Positions 9,212-17,736 of a stretch of 64,000 bases of DNA are shown here, in pieces (within the stretch, counting starts at the first letter, position 1; each line of letters opens with the position of its first letter). The stretch covers positions 124,001-188,000 of the forward strand of contig CAWCBE010000009.1 in NCBI GenBank assembly GCA_963793825.1. The letters are read 5' to 3'. This stretch comes from RYN-230 sp963793825 (GTDB lineage: Bacteria > Actinomycetota > Actinomycetes > Streptosporangiales > Streptosporangiaceae). Made by a program: the position numbers and the translations under genes. The notes beneath the pieces were generated by a model. It was not told where the DNA came from and did no database searches. It saw only the letters and a program-made list of their open reading frames with translations.

Positions 9212-9493
9212 TTGTGTCACCTTTCCCTCGGCCACCAGCCACATTAAGCCAGGAGCACGGCCGGGCCCGGATCAGCCCTGGTGCCGGGACCTTGGACTGA
9301 CGGGAGCGGGCCCACGGTCCCTTAACGGACCTGGGCGCAAAGCGTCCAATGAGGCAGTACGGCAGAAAGTCTTCAGAAACGACGCAGCACCCGGTACCCG
9401 GGCCAGGCGTCCTGGCCAGCCCCCCGGGGGGCAGGGGCCCGGGCTCGCCGGGCCCGGGCTCGCCGGGCCCGGCACGAGCGCTAGGCGGACGTG
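9212..9493 (+). promoter_or_regulatory. Divergent promoter region between cysK and the multicopper oxidase, with GGACC/GGTCC repeats
   Basis: No gene seen. GGGACC at about 9286-9291 is followed by an inverted repeat GGTCC-CTTAAC-GGACC at 9316-9331. Next to the oxidase start there is a short direct repeat of gggctcgccgggccc (about 9432-9471). The GGGACC words resemble half-sites of response regulators of the DosR/NarL kind, but the match is loose, so binding is only a suggestion. Confidence 0.35.
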
Positions 9494-11233
9494 ATGGCCG
9501 AGTCGACCCGCAGGCAGTTCATGCAGTACGGCGTGGGGGTGGGCGCCCTGCTGGCGGTGCCCGTCACGGCGCGGCAGGGCTTAGGACGGGCCCGGGTCAG
9601 TGCGGCCGGCCGGACGGCCCGGTCCACCGTGCCCGGCGGCAGCCTGCGGAAATTCAGCCAGCCGCTGCCGTTGCCCGGGAAGGGCATCGTGGTGGCCACC
9701 CCGAGCGGCCCGAACCAGTACGCGTTCACCCAGCGGCCGATCCGCCGCAGGCTGCACCCGGACTTGCCGCCCACGCCGCTGTGGGCCTATGACGACGGCT
9801 CAGGTCTGACCGGCCAGGCCGGCTCGTTCGGCATGGTGCTGGCCGCGCAGAGCGGGGTCCCGATCGACGTCAGCTTCACCAACCACCTGCCGGAAACGTA
9901 CCCGGCCTGGCTTCCCGTGGACACCCGGCTGACCGACCGCAACGGCCGTCAGGTGCGGCCGATGACCCACCTGCACGGCGGGTTCGTTGCGGCCGGCAGC
10001 GACGGCAACCCGGTCACCGACGGCGGCGCCGGCTACGCCCATGGCCAGACGCAGCACGTTCATTACGGCAACCAGCTGCCGCAGATGCCGGCCTCGCTGC
10101 GCTGGTTCCACGACCACGGCATGGGTACCACCCGGCTGAACGTGTTCGCTGGCCTGGCCGCCGGCTACCTGATCAGGGATGCTTTCGACACCGGGGCCGA
10201 GCCGAACCCGGTCGGGGTGCCGGGCGGCGCCTACGAGGTCCCGCTGGTGATCCAGGACCGCCAGTTCAATGCGGACGGTACCCTCCGGTACCCGGTCAGC
10301 GATATCCCCGGGGTCAAGTGGATCGGCGAGTACTTCGGCGACCACATGCTGGTCAACGGGAAGGTGTGGCCGTTCCTGGACGTGGAGCCGCGGATGTACC
10401 GGTTCCGGGTGCTGAACGGGTGCAACGCGCGGATCATGAGCCTGCGCTTCGGCGGGCTGCCCATGTGGCAGATCGGCGCCGAGGGCGGCCTGTGGGACAA
10501 GCCCGTGCCGGTCAGCGCGGTGGTGCTGGCCCCGGCCGAGCGGGCCGACCTGCTGATCGACTTCCGCGGGCTGGAAGGCCGGGCGGTGCTGCTGCGCAAC
10601 GACACGCCCGCCGCGCCGGTGTCCACTCCCGCGCCCCCGCTGGCGCCGGTCATGCAGATCCGGGTCGGCACCTCGGTCACCCACCGGGGCCCGCGCTCGA
10701 TCCCGGGCAGCCTGCCCGGCCAGCGCGCCCGGCTGCATCACCCGTGCCGGACCCGGTACATCACGCTGAACGAGATCGGCGCGGAGACGGCCGGCTGGTA
10801 CCTGAACCTGAACGGGATGGACTTCGACGCCTCCCCGGTGACGGAAACCCCGAGGGCCGGCACAGTGGAGGACTGGGTCTGGGTGAACATGACCCCCGAC
10901 ACGCATCCCATGCACGTGCACCTGGTCACCTTCCAGGTGGTCGGGCGGACGCCGTACGACGTCGCCGCCTACCAGAAGAAGTATGGCGGCCCGGCCGGGG
11001 TGCCCGGCGGGATCAGCCCGGAGCCGTTCGCCACCGGCCCGATGCAGCCGCCCACCCCGGACGAGCGCGGCTTCAAGGACACCGTCAAGGCCAACCCGGG
11101 CTTCTTCACCACCATCCGGGCGAAGTGGGAGCTGCCCACGGGAGTGACCGGGACCCAGAGCTACGTGCATCACTGCCACATCGTCGAGCACGAGGACAAC
11201 GAGATGATGCGGCCGTTCACCGTGACGCCCTGA
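9494..11233 (+). CDS. Multicopper oxidase (three cupredoxin domains), Tat-exported
   Basis: 579 residues. All four copper-binding motifs are present: HLHGG near residue 160, WFHDHG near 206, HPMHVH in the C-terminal third, and HCHIVEHEDNEM near the end, giving the type 1 copper and the trinuclear cluster that reduces O2 to water. The order and length fit CotA/bilirubin-oxidase-like enzymes. The N-terminus STRRQFMQYGVGVGALLAV is a plausible twin-arginine signal, so export in folded form is likely. A GTG at 9491 precedes the ATG directly; the ATG is preferred for spacing to AGGCGG. Possible roles are copper or manganese oxidation or phenolic oxidation; the substrate is not readable. Confidence 0.92.
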   Translation: MAESTRRQFMQYGVGVGALLAVPVTARQGLGRARVSAAGRTARSTVPGGSLRKFSQPLPLPGKGIVVATPSGPNQYAFTQRPIRRRLHPDLPPTPLWAYDDGSGLTGQAGSFGMVLAAQSGVPIDVSFTNHLPETYPAWLPVDTRLTDRNGRQVRPMTHLHGGFVAAGSDGNPVTDGGAGYAHGQTQHVHYGNQLPQMPASLRWFHDHGMGTTRLNVFAGLAAGYLIRDAFDTGAEPNPVGVPGGAYEVPLVIQDRQFNADGTLRYPVSDIPGVKWIGEYFGDHMLVNGKVWPFLDVEPRMYRFRVLNGCNARIMSLRFGGLPMWQIGAEGGLWDKPVPVSAVVLAPAERADLLIDFRGLEGRAVLLRNDTPAAPVSTPAPPLAPVMQIRVGTSVTHRGPRSIPGSLPGQRARLHHPCRTRYITLNEIGAETAGWYLNLNGMDFDASPVTETPRAGTVEDWVWVNMTPDTHPMHVHLVTFQVVGRTPYDVAAYQKKYGGPAGVPGGISPEPFATGPMQPPTPDERGFKDTVKANPGFFTTIRAKWELPTGVTGTQSYVHHCHIVEHEDNEMMRPFTVTP

Positions 11234-11307
11234 CCCGGGCGCCGGTCGTGGTCCGGCCCCGGGGCCGGGTGCTGTCCCGGGGCCTGACCCGCGCGGTCGC
11301 GGCGCGG

Positions 11308-13111
11308 TCAGCCCCGCGCCGCGGGCTCGGTGACGGCCTCAGGCTCGGGGGGCGCCCCGGTGATCTGCTCCTCGTGAACGTAGCGGCGGCCGCGCAGCAG
11401 CGAGGCAACCGCGGCGATGAGGCACGCGGCGATGGCGAAGTCGAACGCCACGTCCAGGCCGGCGGAGAACGACGGGGAGATCAGCGCCGGGAAGAAACCC
11501 CGCCCGGTCAGGTAGGCGGCATGGCTGGCCGGCAGGTGCGAGATGACCGGGCCGAGCAGCGTCTGCACCGGGTTGTAGCCGAGCAGCGCCGCGAACATGA
11601 CCGAGACCGGGGGCAGCGCGGCGACCCGGGCCGCGTCGGGCCCGGGGCACGCCCTGGGCGACCAGGCCGTGGTTCAGCGCGGCGGGCAGCGACCCAGCCA
11701 GCCCCAGGATGATCAGCGTGAAGAAGATGCCGATAGACAGCACCATGGCCGAGTTCTGGAACGTCGCGCTCATCCCCGCGCCTACCCCGCGGCTCTCCCG
11801 GGGCAGGCTGTTCATGATCCCGGCCCGGTTAGGCGAGGCGAACAGCCCCATGCCGAGCCCGTTGAGCAGCAGGATCAGCGCGAACTGCCAGTACGTGAAG
11901 TTGATCGGCAGCAGTTCGAGGAGCAGGAACGAGGCCGCGGCCACCACCATGCCGCCGGTGGCGAACGGGCGCGCCCCGTAACGGTCGGACAGCCAGCCGG
12001 ACACCGGTCCGGCGATCAGGAAGCCGATGGTGAGCGGCAGCATGAAGATCCCGGCCCACAGCGGGGTCTGGCTGAAGCTGTAGCCGTGCCGCGGCAGGTA
12101 GATGCCCTGCAGCCAGATGATCAGGACGAACATCAGGCCGCCCCGGCCGAGGCCGGACAGCAGGCTGGCCAGGTTCCCGGCCGTGAACGCCCGGATCCGC
12201 AGCAGGGGCAGCCGGAACATCGGCTGCTTGACCCGGGTCTCGACGAAGCAGAAAACCCCCAGCATGACGAGCCCGCCGATGATGGCCGTGAGCACGAACG
12301 GGCTGGCCCAGCCCATCGTGTGGCCGCCGTAGGGCTGGATGCCGTAGGTGATCCCCACCAGGACCGCGATCAGGCCGATGGCGAACGTGACGTTGCCCCA
12401 CCAGTCGATCCGGGCCGGCTGGCGTTCGCTCAGCTCGCGGAGCTTCAGGTAGGCCCAGAACGTGCCGAACACGCCGAACGGGACCGAGACCAGGAAGACT
12501 AGCCGCCAGTCCACCGGGCCGAGCAGCCCGCCGAGGATGAGCCCGATGAACGAGCCCGCGATCGCGGCCACCTGGTTCAGCCCCAGGGCCAGGCCGCGCT
12601 GGCCGGCGGGGAACGCATCGGTGAGCAGCGCGCTGGAGTTGGCCATCAGCATGGCCCCGCCGACGCCTTGCAGGACACGCATGAGGATGATCCACAGCGC
12701 GGCGGGCGTCCCGTGCAGCCACGTCAGCGCCAGCAGCACCGAGAACACGCTGAACACGGCGAAGCCCAGGTTGTAGATCCGGACCCGGCCGACCATGTCA
12801 CCGAGGCGGCCGAAGCTGACGACCAGCACGGCGGTGACCACCAGGTAGCCCATGATCATCCACAGCAGCAGGCTGGTGTTCCCCGGCTGCAGCGGGTTCA
12901 CGCCGATGCCCCGGAAGATGTCCGGCAGCGCGATCAGCATGATCGAGGCGTTGATCGTCGCCATCAGCACGCCGAGCGTGGTGTTCGACAGCGCAATCCA
13001 CTTGTAGCGGGGGCCCGTGGGCCGGGAGGCCCGGCTGGACGGCGCCGCTTCGTGGGGCGCGGGCTCGTGGCGCGCCGCGTGCATGGCTGACACGGATGAG
13101 GAGGCCTGCAT
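11308..13111 (-). pseudogene. DHA2-family MFS drug transporter, frameshifted near the C-terminus
   Basis: Start at 13111, chosen for the AGGAAGGGTGGG ribosome site 5 bases upstream. The protein has the 14-helix EmrB/QacA layout: NTTLGVLMATINASIMLIALPDIF in helix 1, GRLGDMVGRVRIY after helix 2, and a long run of helices to about residue 490. The frame is lost at 11644-11647, a run of four G on the plus strand (C on the coding strand). Removing one base joins ...GLVAQGVP to GPDAARVAALPPVSVMFAALLGYNP and restores the ordinary end, including the last two helices and a 30-residue tail. This is a pseudogene or a homopolymer consensus error. An AT-rich dyad upstream is a candidate operator. Confidence 0.85.
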
Positions 13112-13167
13112 ACCCACCCTTCCTGAGGATGGCGGCCGGGCCCGTGCGCCCAGGCGCCAGCTAGCCA

Positions 13168-13197
13168 TAATAGTTGCTAAACATAAACTAACTATTA
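13168..13197 (-). promoter_or_regulatory. Perfect inverted repeat (operator candidate) upstream of the MFS gene
   Basis: An 8-bp perfect inverted repeat, TAATAGTT and AACTATTA, separated by 14 bases, in an island of A+T in an otherwise GC-rich region. On the coding strand a TATTAT-like -10 overlaps its downstream arm (13167-13172), about 55 bases before the MFS start. A regulator binding here would block transcription. No adjacent TetR/MarR gene is present, so the cognate protein is unknown. Confidence 0.5.
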
Positions 13198-13242
13198 GGG
13201 GGTAACGGCAGGACGTCGCCGGGTCATTCCCCGCCGGCGCGA

Positions 13243-13314
13243 GATCTCGCGGCGGTGCGGCCTCTCGCGGCGGTGCGGCCTCTCGCGGCGGTGCGGCCTC
13301 TCGCGGCGGTGCGG
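13243..13314. repeat. 18-bp tandem repeat, four copies
   Basis: Four head-to-tail copies of cctctcgcggcggtgcgg; the first copy differs in its first two bases. The array lies in non-coding DNA upstream of the MFS promoter. Confidence 0.9.
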
Positions 13315-13340
13315 TGGCCCGCTCGCCCGGCCCTGTGCGC

Positions 13341-13474
13341 GGCGAGTTGAGACCTTCTGGCGGGTCACAACTCACCGCACAACCCCAGGCGCCCCGGGCG
13401 GCAGCGCTACGTGGCGAGTTGAGACCCTCTGGCGGGTCACAACTCACCGCACAACCCCAGGCGCCCCGGGCGGC
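13341..13474. repeat. Two direct copies of a 62-bp palindromic element
   Basis: Units at 13341-13402 and 13413-13474 differ at one base (T/C in the loop) and are joined by 10 unrelated bases. Each contains a dyad, GAGTTG-A-GACC paired with GGTC-A-CAACTC, around an 8-base loop, then a conserved tail ending in gccccgggcggc. The near-identity implies recent duplication or selection on the structure. It resembles a REP-type intergenic element; no coding function is seen. Confidence 0.85.
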
Positions 13475-13597
13475 GGGGCTGGATCAGGCGGGCGGGGCGG
13501 ACATCTCGATGACGAGCGGCCAGTTCGCCAAGGAGGGCGCGATCCGGGAAGCTGCCGACGTTCGTGCCGCTGAGCCCGCGGCCCGCGAAAGCGTCCT

Positions 13598-14002
13598 CTA
13601 GCGGACCAGCTCGTCGAACAGGCGGTCGAGTTCGGCGGCCGGGTCGGCGGTGAGGCCGCTGTGCACCGGGCTGGGCTGGACGATCGTGCTGCGCGGGGCG
13701 GTCAGCCAACGGAACCGCACGCCCAGCGGCTCCTCGGCGGGCCGGCCGGCGTGGCAGCCCTCTCCGAGGGCGCCCAGCGCTGCCAGCACCGCGGGCACGT
13801 CCGCGGCCGGATCCAGCGCCCGGAGCCGGTTCTCGTTAAGCAAGATCCGGCAGTCCAGGAAACGGTAGCGCTGGGCATAGAGGATCACCCCGGCGTTGAT
13901 CGCCTCGCCGCGCTCCACCCGCGGCACCACCCGGATCAGCGCATACTCGAACGGCTCCCGGCCCGCCGGGGCCGGGCCGCTGCCCGGGCGGCCGGCGCTC
14001 AC
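13598..14002 (-). CDS. DUF3037 domain protein
   Basis: 134 residues containing the conserved block EYALIRVVPRVERGEAINAG followed by VILYAQRYRFLDCRI, diagnostic of DUF3037. Function unknown. Its ATG overlaps the stop of the HipA-like kinase gene by four bases (ATGA), so the two proteins are translationally coupled. DUF3037 is commonly seen beside HipA-like kinases, so the pair probably acts together; whether it is toxin-antitoxin-like or metabolic is not known. Confidence 0.88.
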   Translation of the reverse strand: MSAGRPGSGPAPAGREPFEYALIRVVPRVERGEAINAGVILYAQRYRFLDCRILLNENRLRALDPAADVPAVLAALGALGEGCHAGRPAEEPLGVRFRWLTAPRSTIVQPSPVHSGLTADPAAELDRLFDELVR

Positions 14003-14748
14003 TGGATCACCTCAAGCACCCGGGGCGCCCGCGCCAGCAGGTGCGCGGCGTAGTCCCCGGGCCGTCCGTCCCCCAGCCATTCCTCCGGCACCAGGCCGAG
14101 CACCTCCTCAAGCAGCCCCGGCGTGATCCGGGGCGCCAGCGCCTGGTGCGCCGCGGCCAGCCGGGTCGCGGCGCCCCGCAGCACATGGTCATGCGCGTCG
14201 AAGGGCGCCAGTGGGCGGGCCGTGACCCAGTTGTGCTGGAAGTACAGCGCCGACCCGTGGTCGATAAGCCAGATGTCGCCGTGCCAGACCAGCAGGTTCG
14301 GGTTGCGCCAGGTCCGGTTGACGTTCTGGATCAGGGCGTCAAACCAGAGCACCTGGCTGGCGAAATCCGGGTCCGCCCGCCAGCCAGCCGGGTCGAACCC
14401 GGCCGCCGACGGCAGGAAGTCCACCCCCACGTTGAGCCCGCTGCTGGCCCGCAGCAGGTCCTGGATCTCGGGATCGGGCTCGGCGGCGGCGATCCGCGGG
14501 TCCAGGCAGGCCAGCACCAGCTCCGGGGTGCGCAGCCCGAGCCGCCGGGCCAGCTCGCCGCCGATGATCTCGGCGGCCAGCGCCTTGGGGCCCTGCCCCG
14601 CGCCACGAAACTTGAGCACGTAGGTACCCAGGTTGTCCGCCTCGACCAGGGCCGGCAGCGACCCGCCCTCGCGCAGCGGGGTCACGTACCGGATCACCGT
14701 CACCTGTTCCAGCACGCCCGACAGGTTATCGGGCCGCCGCCACGGCAC
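13999..14748 (-). CDS. HipA-like kinase family protein
   Basis: 249 residues with a reduced HipA-type kinase fold: YVTPLREGGSLPALVEADN at the N-terminus, KFRGAGQGPKALAAE as the nucleotide-binding lysine region, DALIQNVNRTWRNPN as the catalytic loop region and WLIDHGSALYF as the metal-binding D-x-G region. It is shorter than classical HipA (about 440 residues) and no HipB antitoxin is next to it; DUF3037 takes that place. The first possible start is GTG at 14748; GTG at 14715 fits the family N-terminus as well, and neither has a strong ribosome site. The gene begins 16 bases after the stop of the upstream oxidoreductase gene. Confidence 0.85.
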   Translation of the reverse strand: MPWRRPDNLSGVLEQVTVIRYVTPLREGGSLPALVEADNLGTYVLKFRGAGQGPKALAAEIIGGELARRLGLRTPELVLACLDPRIAAAEPDPEIQDLLRASSGLNVGVDFLPSAAGFDPAGWRADPDFASQVLWFDALIQNVNRTWRNPNLLVWHGDIWLIDHGSALYFQHNWVTARPLAPFDAHDHVLRGAATRLAAAHQALAPRITPGLLEEVLGLVPEEWLGDGRPGDYAAHLLARAPRVLEVIQ

Positions 14749-14764
14749 CGCGGCGCGGAGCAGA

Positions 14765-16357
14765 TCAGCGGAGCAGGTAGGCCAGCACGTCGGTGGCGGT
14801 GAAATCCGTCCCGGCCGCCGCTACCAGGCCGGGCAGGAAGCCGAGGTCCTGGCCGAGGGTGACCACCGGCGGCTCGGTCGCGCCGCCAGCCAGCCGCTGG
14901 CCCAGCCCGATGGTGGCGAGCAGGCCGTTGCACAGGCATCGCCGGCCGGCCGTCTCCGCCGCCGCGCCGCCCTTGCGCTGGTAGGCGTCGGGGGGCTCGG
15001 CCGGGCAGCGGTAGCCGACCCGGCCGCCGTCCCGCTGGTAAGGCACCCGCAGGTAACCGAGGTCGCACAGCCGGGCCCGGGCCGCATACACCGCCTCGTC
15101 GGCCAGCGTGCCGGGCAGCTCGGCCACCTTGAACGGGAAGCCGGCCGGCGAGGCGGACGGCTCGTTGCGCACGGTGAGGGTGCCTGCCAGCCCGCGGCCG
15201 AGCAGCTCAGCCCGCAGTGCGGGCGCCATCCCGGACTCCCGGCACAGCGCGAAAGCCGTGCCGACCTGGATCCCGGCCGCGCCCGCGGCCCGCGCACCGG
15301 CCAGCTGCCCGTCCCCCGCCTGGCCGCCCGCTATCCAGAACGGCCTGCCCAGCGCCCTCACTTTCGCCAGGTCGATGGTGTCCCGTGGCCCGTAGACCGG
15401 CTCGTTCCGCGCGGACAGCACCAGCTTGCCCCGGGGCGGTGCGCTGTGCCCGCCCGCGGTGGGCCCCTCCAGCACGAAGCCGTCCGGGGCGGTCACCGGG
15501 CTGCGGACGAGGTAGGAGGCGAGCACGGCGGAGGAAATGATGGCCAGGAAGGCCGGCCGGGTGAGCGGCGGCGGCCCGGCGGGGAACAGCTCCGCCGGGT
15601 CAAGCCAGGCCACCTGCCGGGCGCCGGGATCCGCCCCGGCCACGGCGACGTCCAGTTCGCCGAGCCGCCCGGCGGCCAGCGCGTCGAGCAGCTGCGGGAT
15701 CTGGGCCGGGATGCCCGCCCCCATCAGCACATAGTCCACCCCGGCCAGCATCGCCCCGTACACGGCGGCGGGCGTGGCCAGCTGCACCTTTTCCAGGTAG
15801 TTGATGCCGACCAGGCCGTCGTGTCCTGCCCTGGCCAGGTACACCTCGGCGAAGTTGCCGGCCACGGCCAGCTCCTGCCCGGCCGCGCTGCCCCGCAGCC
15901 CGATCCGCGGGACGGGCCGGAACGGCTGGCCCTCCTCGATGCCGCCGGGCACGTAGTAGCGCCGCAGGATGCGCTCGGCCGCGCCGGGCAGCGGCAGCGC
16001 GGCCAGAGCCTGGCGGGCCGTGCCGTCGGGGTCCCCCAGCTGCAGGCGGCGGGCCAGCACCAGGTCGAGCGCGACCCCGGAAACCACGCCCAGCTGCCCA
16101 GCCGACGCGACCGCCCGGGCCAGCCGCCAGCCGGACACGGCCACCCCCATGCCACCCTGGATGATCACCGGCAGCTCGTCATCCCGCGCGGCCGCCCCGG
16201 GGTCGGGTGCGGCCGAGGACGCGGGCACGGGCGGGGTGGCTGGCGCACCGCCGCCTGCCGTCCCTGGCGCACCGCCGCCTGCCGTCCCTGGCGCACCGCC
16301 GCCTGCCGTCCCTGGCGCGGTGGGATGGGCGCTGGGTGTCAGGGCTGGAACGGGCAT
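14765..16357 (-). CDS. Nitronate monooxygenase-like FMN oxidoreductase
   Basis: About 530 residues. From residue 60 on it matches the nitronate monooxygenase/2-nitropropane dioxygenase TIM barrel: ELPVIIQGGMGVAVSGWRLA, then LVGINYLEKVQ, DYVLMGAGIP, GPTAGGHSAPPRG and PFWIAGGQAGDGQLAGARAAGA (phosphate-binding region). The C-terminal extension past the barrel is Cys-containing (RCLCNGLL). The first 50 residues are low-complexity Ala/Gly/Pro with three exact GTAGGGAP repeats, so the true start may be further in. The ATG at 16357 lies inside the end of the radical SAM gene (19-base overlap), indicating coupling. Members oxidise nitronates or act as FMN-dependent reductases; the substrate is unknown. 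Confidence 0.82.
   Translation of the reverse strand: MPVPALTPSAHPTAPGTAGGGAPGTAGGGAPGTAGGGAPATPPVPASSAAPDPGAAARDDELPVIIQGGMGVAVSGWRLARAVASAGQLGVVSGVALDLVLARRLQLGDPDGTARQALAALPLPGAAERILRRYYVPGGIEEGQPFRPVPRIGLRGSAAGQELAVAGNFAEVYLARAGHDGLVGINYLEKVQLATPAAVYGAMLAGVDYVLMGAGIPAQIPQLLDALAAGRLGELDVAVAGADPGARQVAWLDPAELFPAGPPPLTRPAFLAIISSAVLASYLVRSPVTAPDGFVLEGPTAGGHSAPPRGKLVLSARNEPVYGPRDTIDLAKVRALGRPFWIAGGQAGDGQLAGARAAGAAGIQVGTAFALCRESGMAPALRAELLGRGLAGTLTVRNEPSASPAGFPFKVAELPGTLADEAVYAARARLCDLGYLRVPYQRDGGRVGYRCPAEPPDAYQRKGGAAAETAGRRCLCNGLLATIGLGQRLAGGATEPPVVTLGQDLGFLPGLVAAAGTDFTATDVLAYLLR
16245..16316. repeat. 24-bp in-frame tandem repeat, three copies
   Basis: Three exact copies of a 24-base unit inside the start of the oxidoreductase gene, each encoding Gly-Thr-Ala-Gly-Gly-Gly-Ala-Pro on the minus strand. 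Likely a slippage-prone linker. Confidence 0.9.
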
Positions 16358-17424
16358 GCCGGGTCCTCGCCGAGCGGGTCGCCGCTGGCGGCGTAGGCCC
16401 GGGCCCGGGATCCGCCGCACAGGTCGGCGTACCCGCAGCTGCCGCAGCGGCCGGTGAACCGCGCCTCCCGGATATCGCGCAGCAACGGGTGGCCGGTGTA
16501 GATGTCGCGCAGCGGCTGGTCCCGGAGGTTGCCCAGGCCCAGCGGGAGGAAGCCGGCCGGGTAGACCTCGCCGTCGTGGGCCACGAAGAGAATCCCCTTG
16601 CCATCGCGGGTCGGCGCGGTATGCGCGCTCGGCGGGCGGCCGGGCGGGCCGAGCAGCATCTCCAGCCGCCCGGTCAGTTCCTGGTACAGCGGGTCGTCCG
16701 GGGGCGCGGCACCGCCCCGGCGGTCCGCCACCACCCGGCGGAAGAACGGGGCCTCGACGGTGCGCACCACGAACCCGTGCCGCGCGGCATCGTAGAGGAA
16801 ATGGCAGACGTCCTCGTGCTGGCCGGGCGTGATCGCGTCGGCCTGGACCCCCCGGCCGACGTGCACCAGGAAGAACACCTCCCAGATGTGCGCCCCGGTA
16901 TCCGCGACCAGCGCCGCGACGTCGGGAAGCTCGGCCAGGTTGGCGCTCATCACCGTGGTGTTGACCTGGACCGTGAGCCCCGCGCCGGCCAGCGCGCGGA
17001 TGGCGTCGACGGTCTGGCTGAAGTGGCCGGAGATGCCGCGGACCCCGTCGTGAGTGGCGGCGGACGCCCCGTCCAGGCTGACCGATACGGCCCGGACCCC
17101 GCTGGCCGCGATCCGGTCGATCATCCCGCGGCTGAGCACCGGGGTGACCGAGGGGGACAGGCAGACAGGCACGCCCTGCGCCACCGCGTAGTCCACCAGC
17201 TCGAACAGGTCCCCGCGGAGCAGGCAGTCCCCGCCGGTGAGCACCAGGATCGGGTAGGGGCGACCGAACCCGGCGACCTGGTCGATCAGGTCGCGGCCGG
17301 CGGCGTGCCCGAGCTCGCCGGGTGGCGTCTGGGTGGTGGCGCTGGCCCGGCAGTGCCGGCAGGCCAGCAGGCAGGCCCGGGTGGTCTCCCAGAACACCAG
17401 CATCGGGCGCTCGCGGAAGTTCAA
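16339..17424 (-). CDS. Radical SAM/SPASM domain protein (TIGR04053-like)
   Basis: 361 residues. The radical SAM cluster CLLACRHC is at residues 18-25, followed by GGDCLLRGDLFEL (SAM-binding GGE-like region) and SVSLDGASAATHDGVRG. The C-terminal SPASM region holds CGSCGYADLCGGSRARAYAASGD and a final Cys for auxiliary iron-sulfur clusters. The pattern WETTRACLLACRHCRA, the length and the end match the TIGR04053 group. The start is TTG at 17424, because residues before the internal ATG at 17403 fit the family; no strong ribosome site is visible. First gene of a leftward set with the nitronate monooxygenase-like, HipA-like and DUF3037 genes. The product it modifies is unknown. Confidence 0.87.
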   Translation of the reverse strand: MNFRERPMLVFWETTRACLLACRHCRASATTQTPPGELGHAAGRDLIDQVAGFGRPYPILVLTGGDCLLRGDLFELVDYAVAQGVPVCLSPSVTPVLSRGMIDRIAASGVRAVSVSLDGASAATHDGVRGISGHFSQTVDAIRALAGAGLTVQVNTTVMSANLAELPDVAALVADTGAHIWEVFFLVHVGRGVQADAITPGQHEDVCHFLYDAARHGFVVRTVEAPFFRRVVADRRGGAAPPDDPLYQELTGRLEMLLGPPGRPPSAHTAPTRDGKGILFVAHDGEVYPAGFLPLGLGNLRDQPLRDIYTGHPLLRDIREARFTGRCGSCGYADLCGGSRARAYAASGDPLGEDPACPFQP

Positions 17425-17736
17425 CCGGCGGCCGCGGGCGTGCCGGGCTGATCGTGGGGGCCGGGGCAGTCATCGGGCGCTCGCTCCCCTGGGTGCGGCA
17501 ATGGGTGGCACAGCCAGCCTCGCCGGGCGGCGGCGGGCGGCCCAGGGACCTAGGTCCCTGGGCCGCCCGCAAAGGGACTCAGCCGGGCCGCCCGGCCGGC
17601 CCGCCGGGAAGCCCCCCGGGTGCCTTCCCAGGGGGAGCCGGGCAGGCAGGCCGGCCTGTGCGTAGGCCAGCCCCGGGCGAAGGCGCCGGTAGGCTGGCAC
17701 GGTGACTCAGCCCGGCACGCTTGCCGCTGGAGCGGC
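17425..17736. promoter_or_regulatory. Divergent intergenic region between the radical SAM operon and the PQQ-propeller gene
   Basis: No gene is seen in these 312 bases. Besides the 38-bp palindrome listed separately, a second half-site-like AGGGACTC follows at 17572-17579. No clear -35/-10 pair could be assigned on either strand. Confidence 0.5.
17533..17570. promoter_or_regulatory. Perfect 38-bp palindrome in a divergent promoter region
   Basis: Every base from 17533 pairs with its partner around a centre between 17551 and 17552, with no loop; the core reads GGGACCTAGGTCCC. The position between two genes transcribed away from each other argues against a terminator and for an operator. The core resembles the DosR/DevR box (GGGACT-n-n-AGTCCC) of actinobacterial hypoxia regulators, with C for T at one place in each half. 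This is a motif-level inference. Confidence 0.6.

Larger units (their letters stand above)
13198..13597. other. Gene-free 400-bp stretch filled with repeats
   Basis: Between the MFS promoter and the DUF3037 gene I see no convincing coding frame. The stretch holds the 18-bp tandem array and the pair of 62-bp palindromic units listed separately, then about 120 bp of unremarkable sequence. Confidence 0.6.

Noticed and set aside
13341..13474. CRISPR array
   Set aside because: Only two repeats with a 10-base linker and internal palindromes; no cas genes.
13999..14748. Classical HipBA toxin-antitoxin
   Set aside because: The kinase is too short for HipA and no HipB-like HTH is next to it; DUF3037 is the partner.
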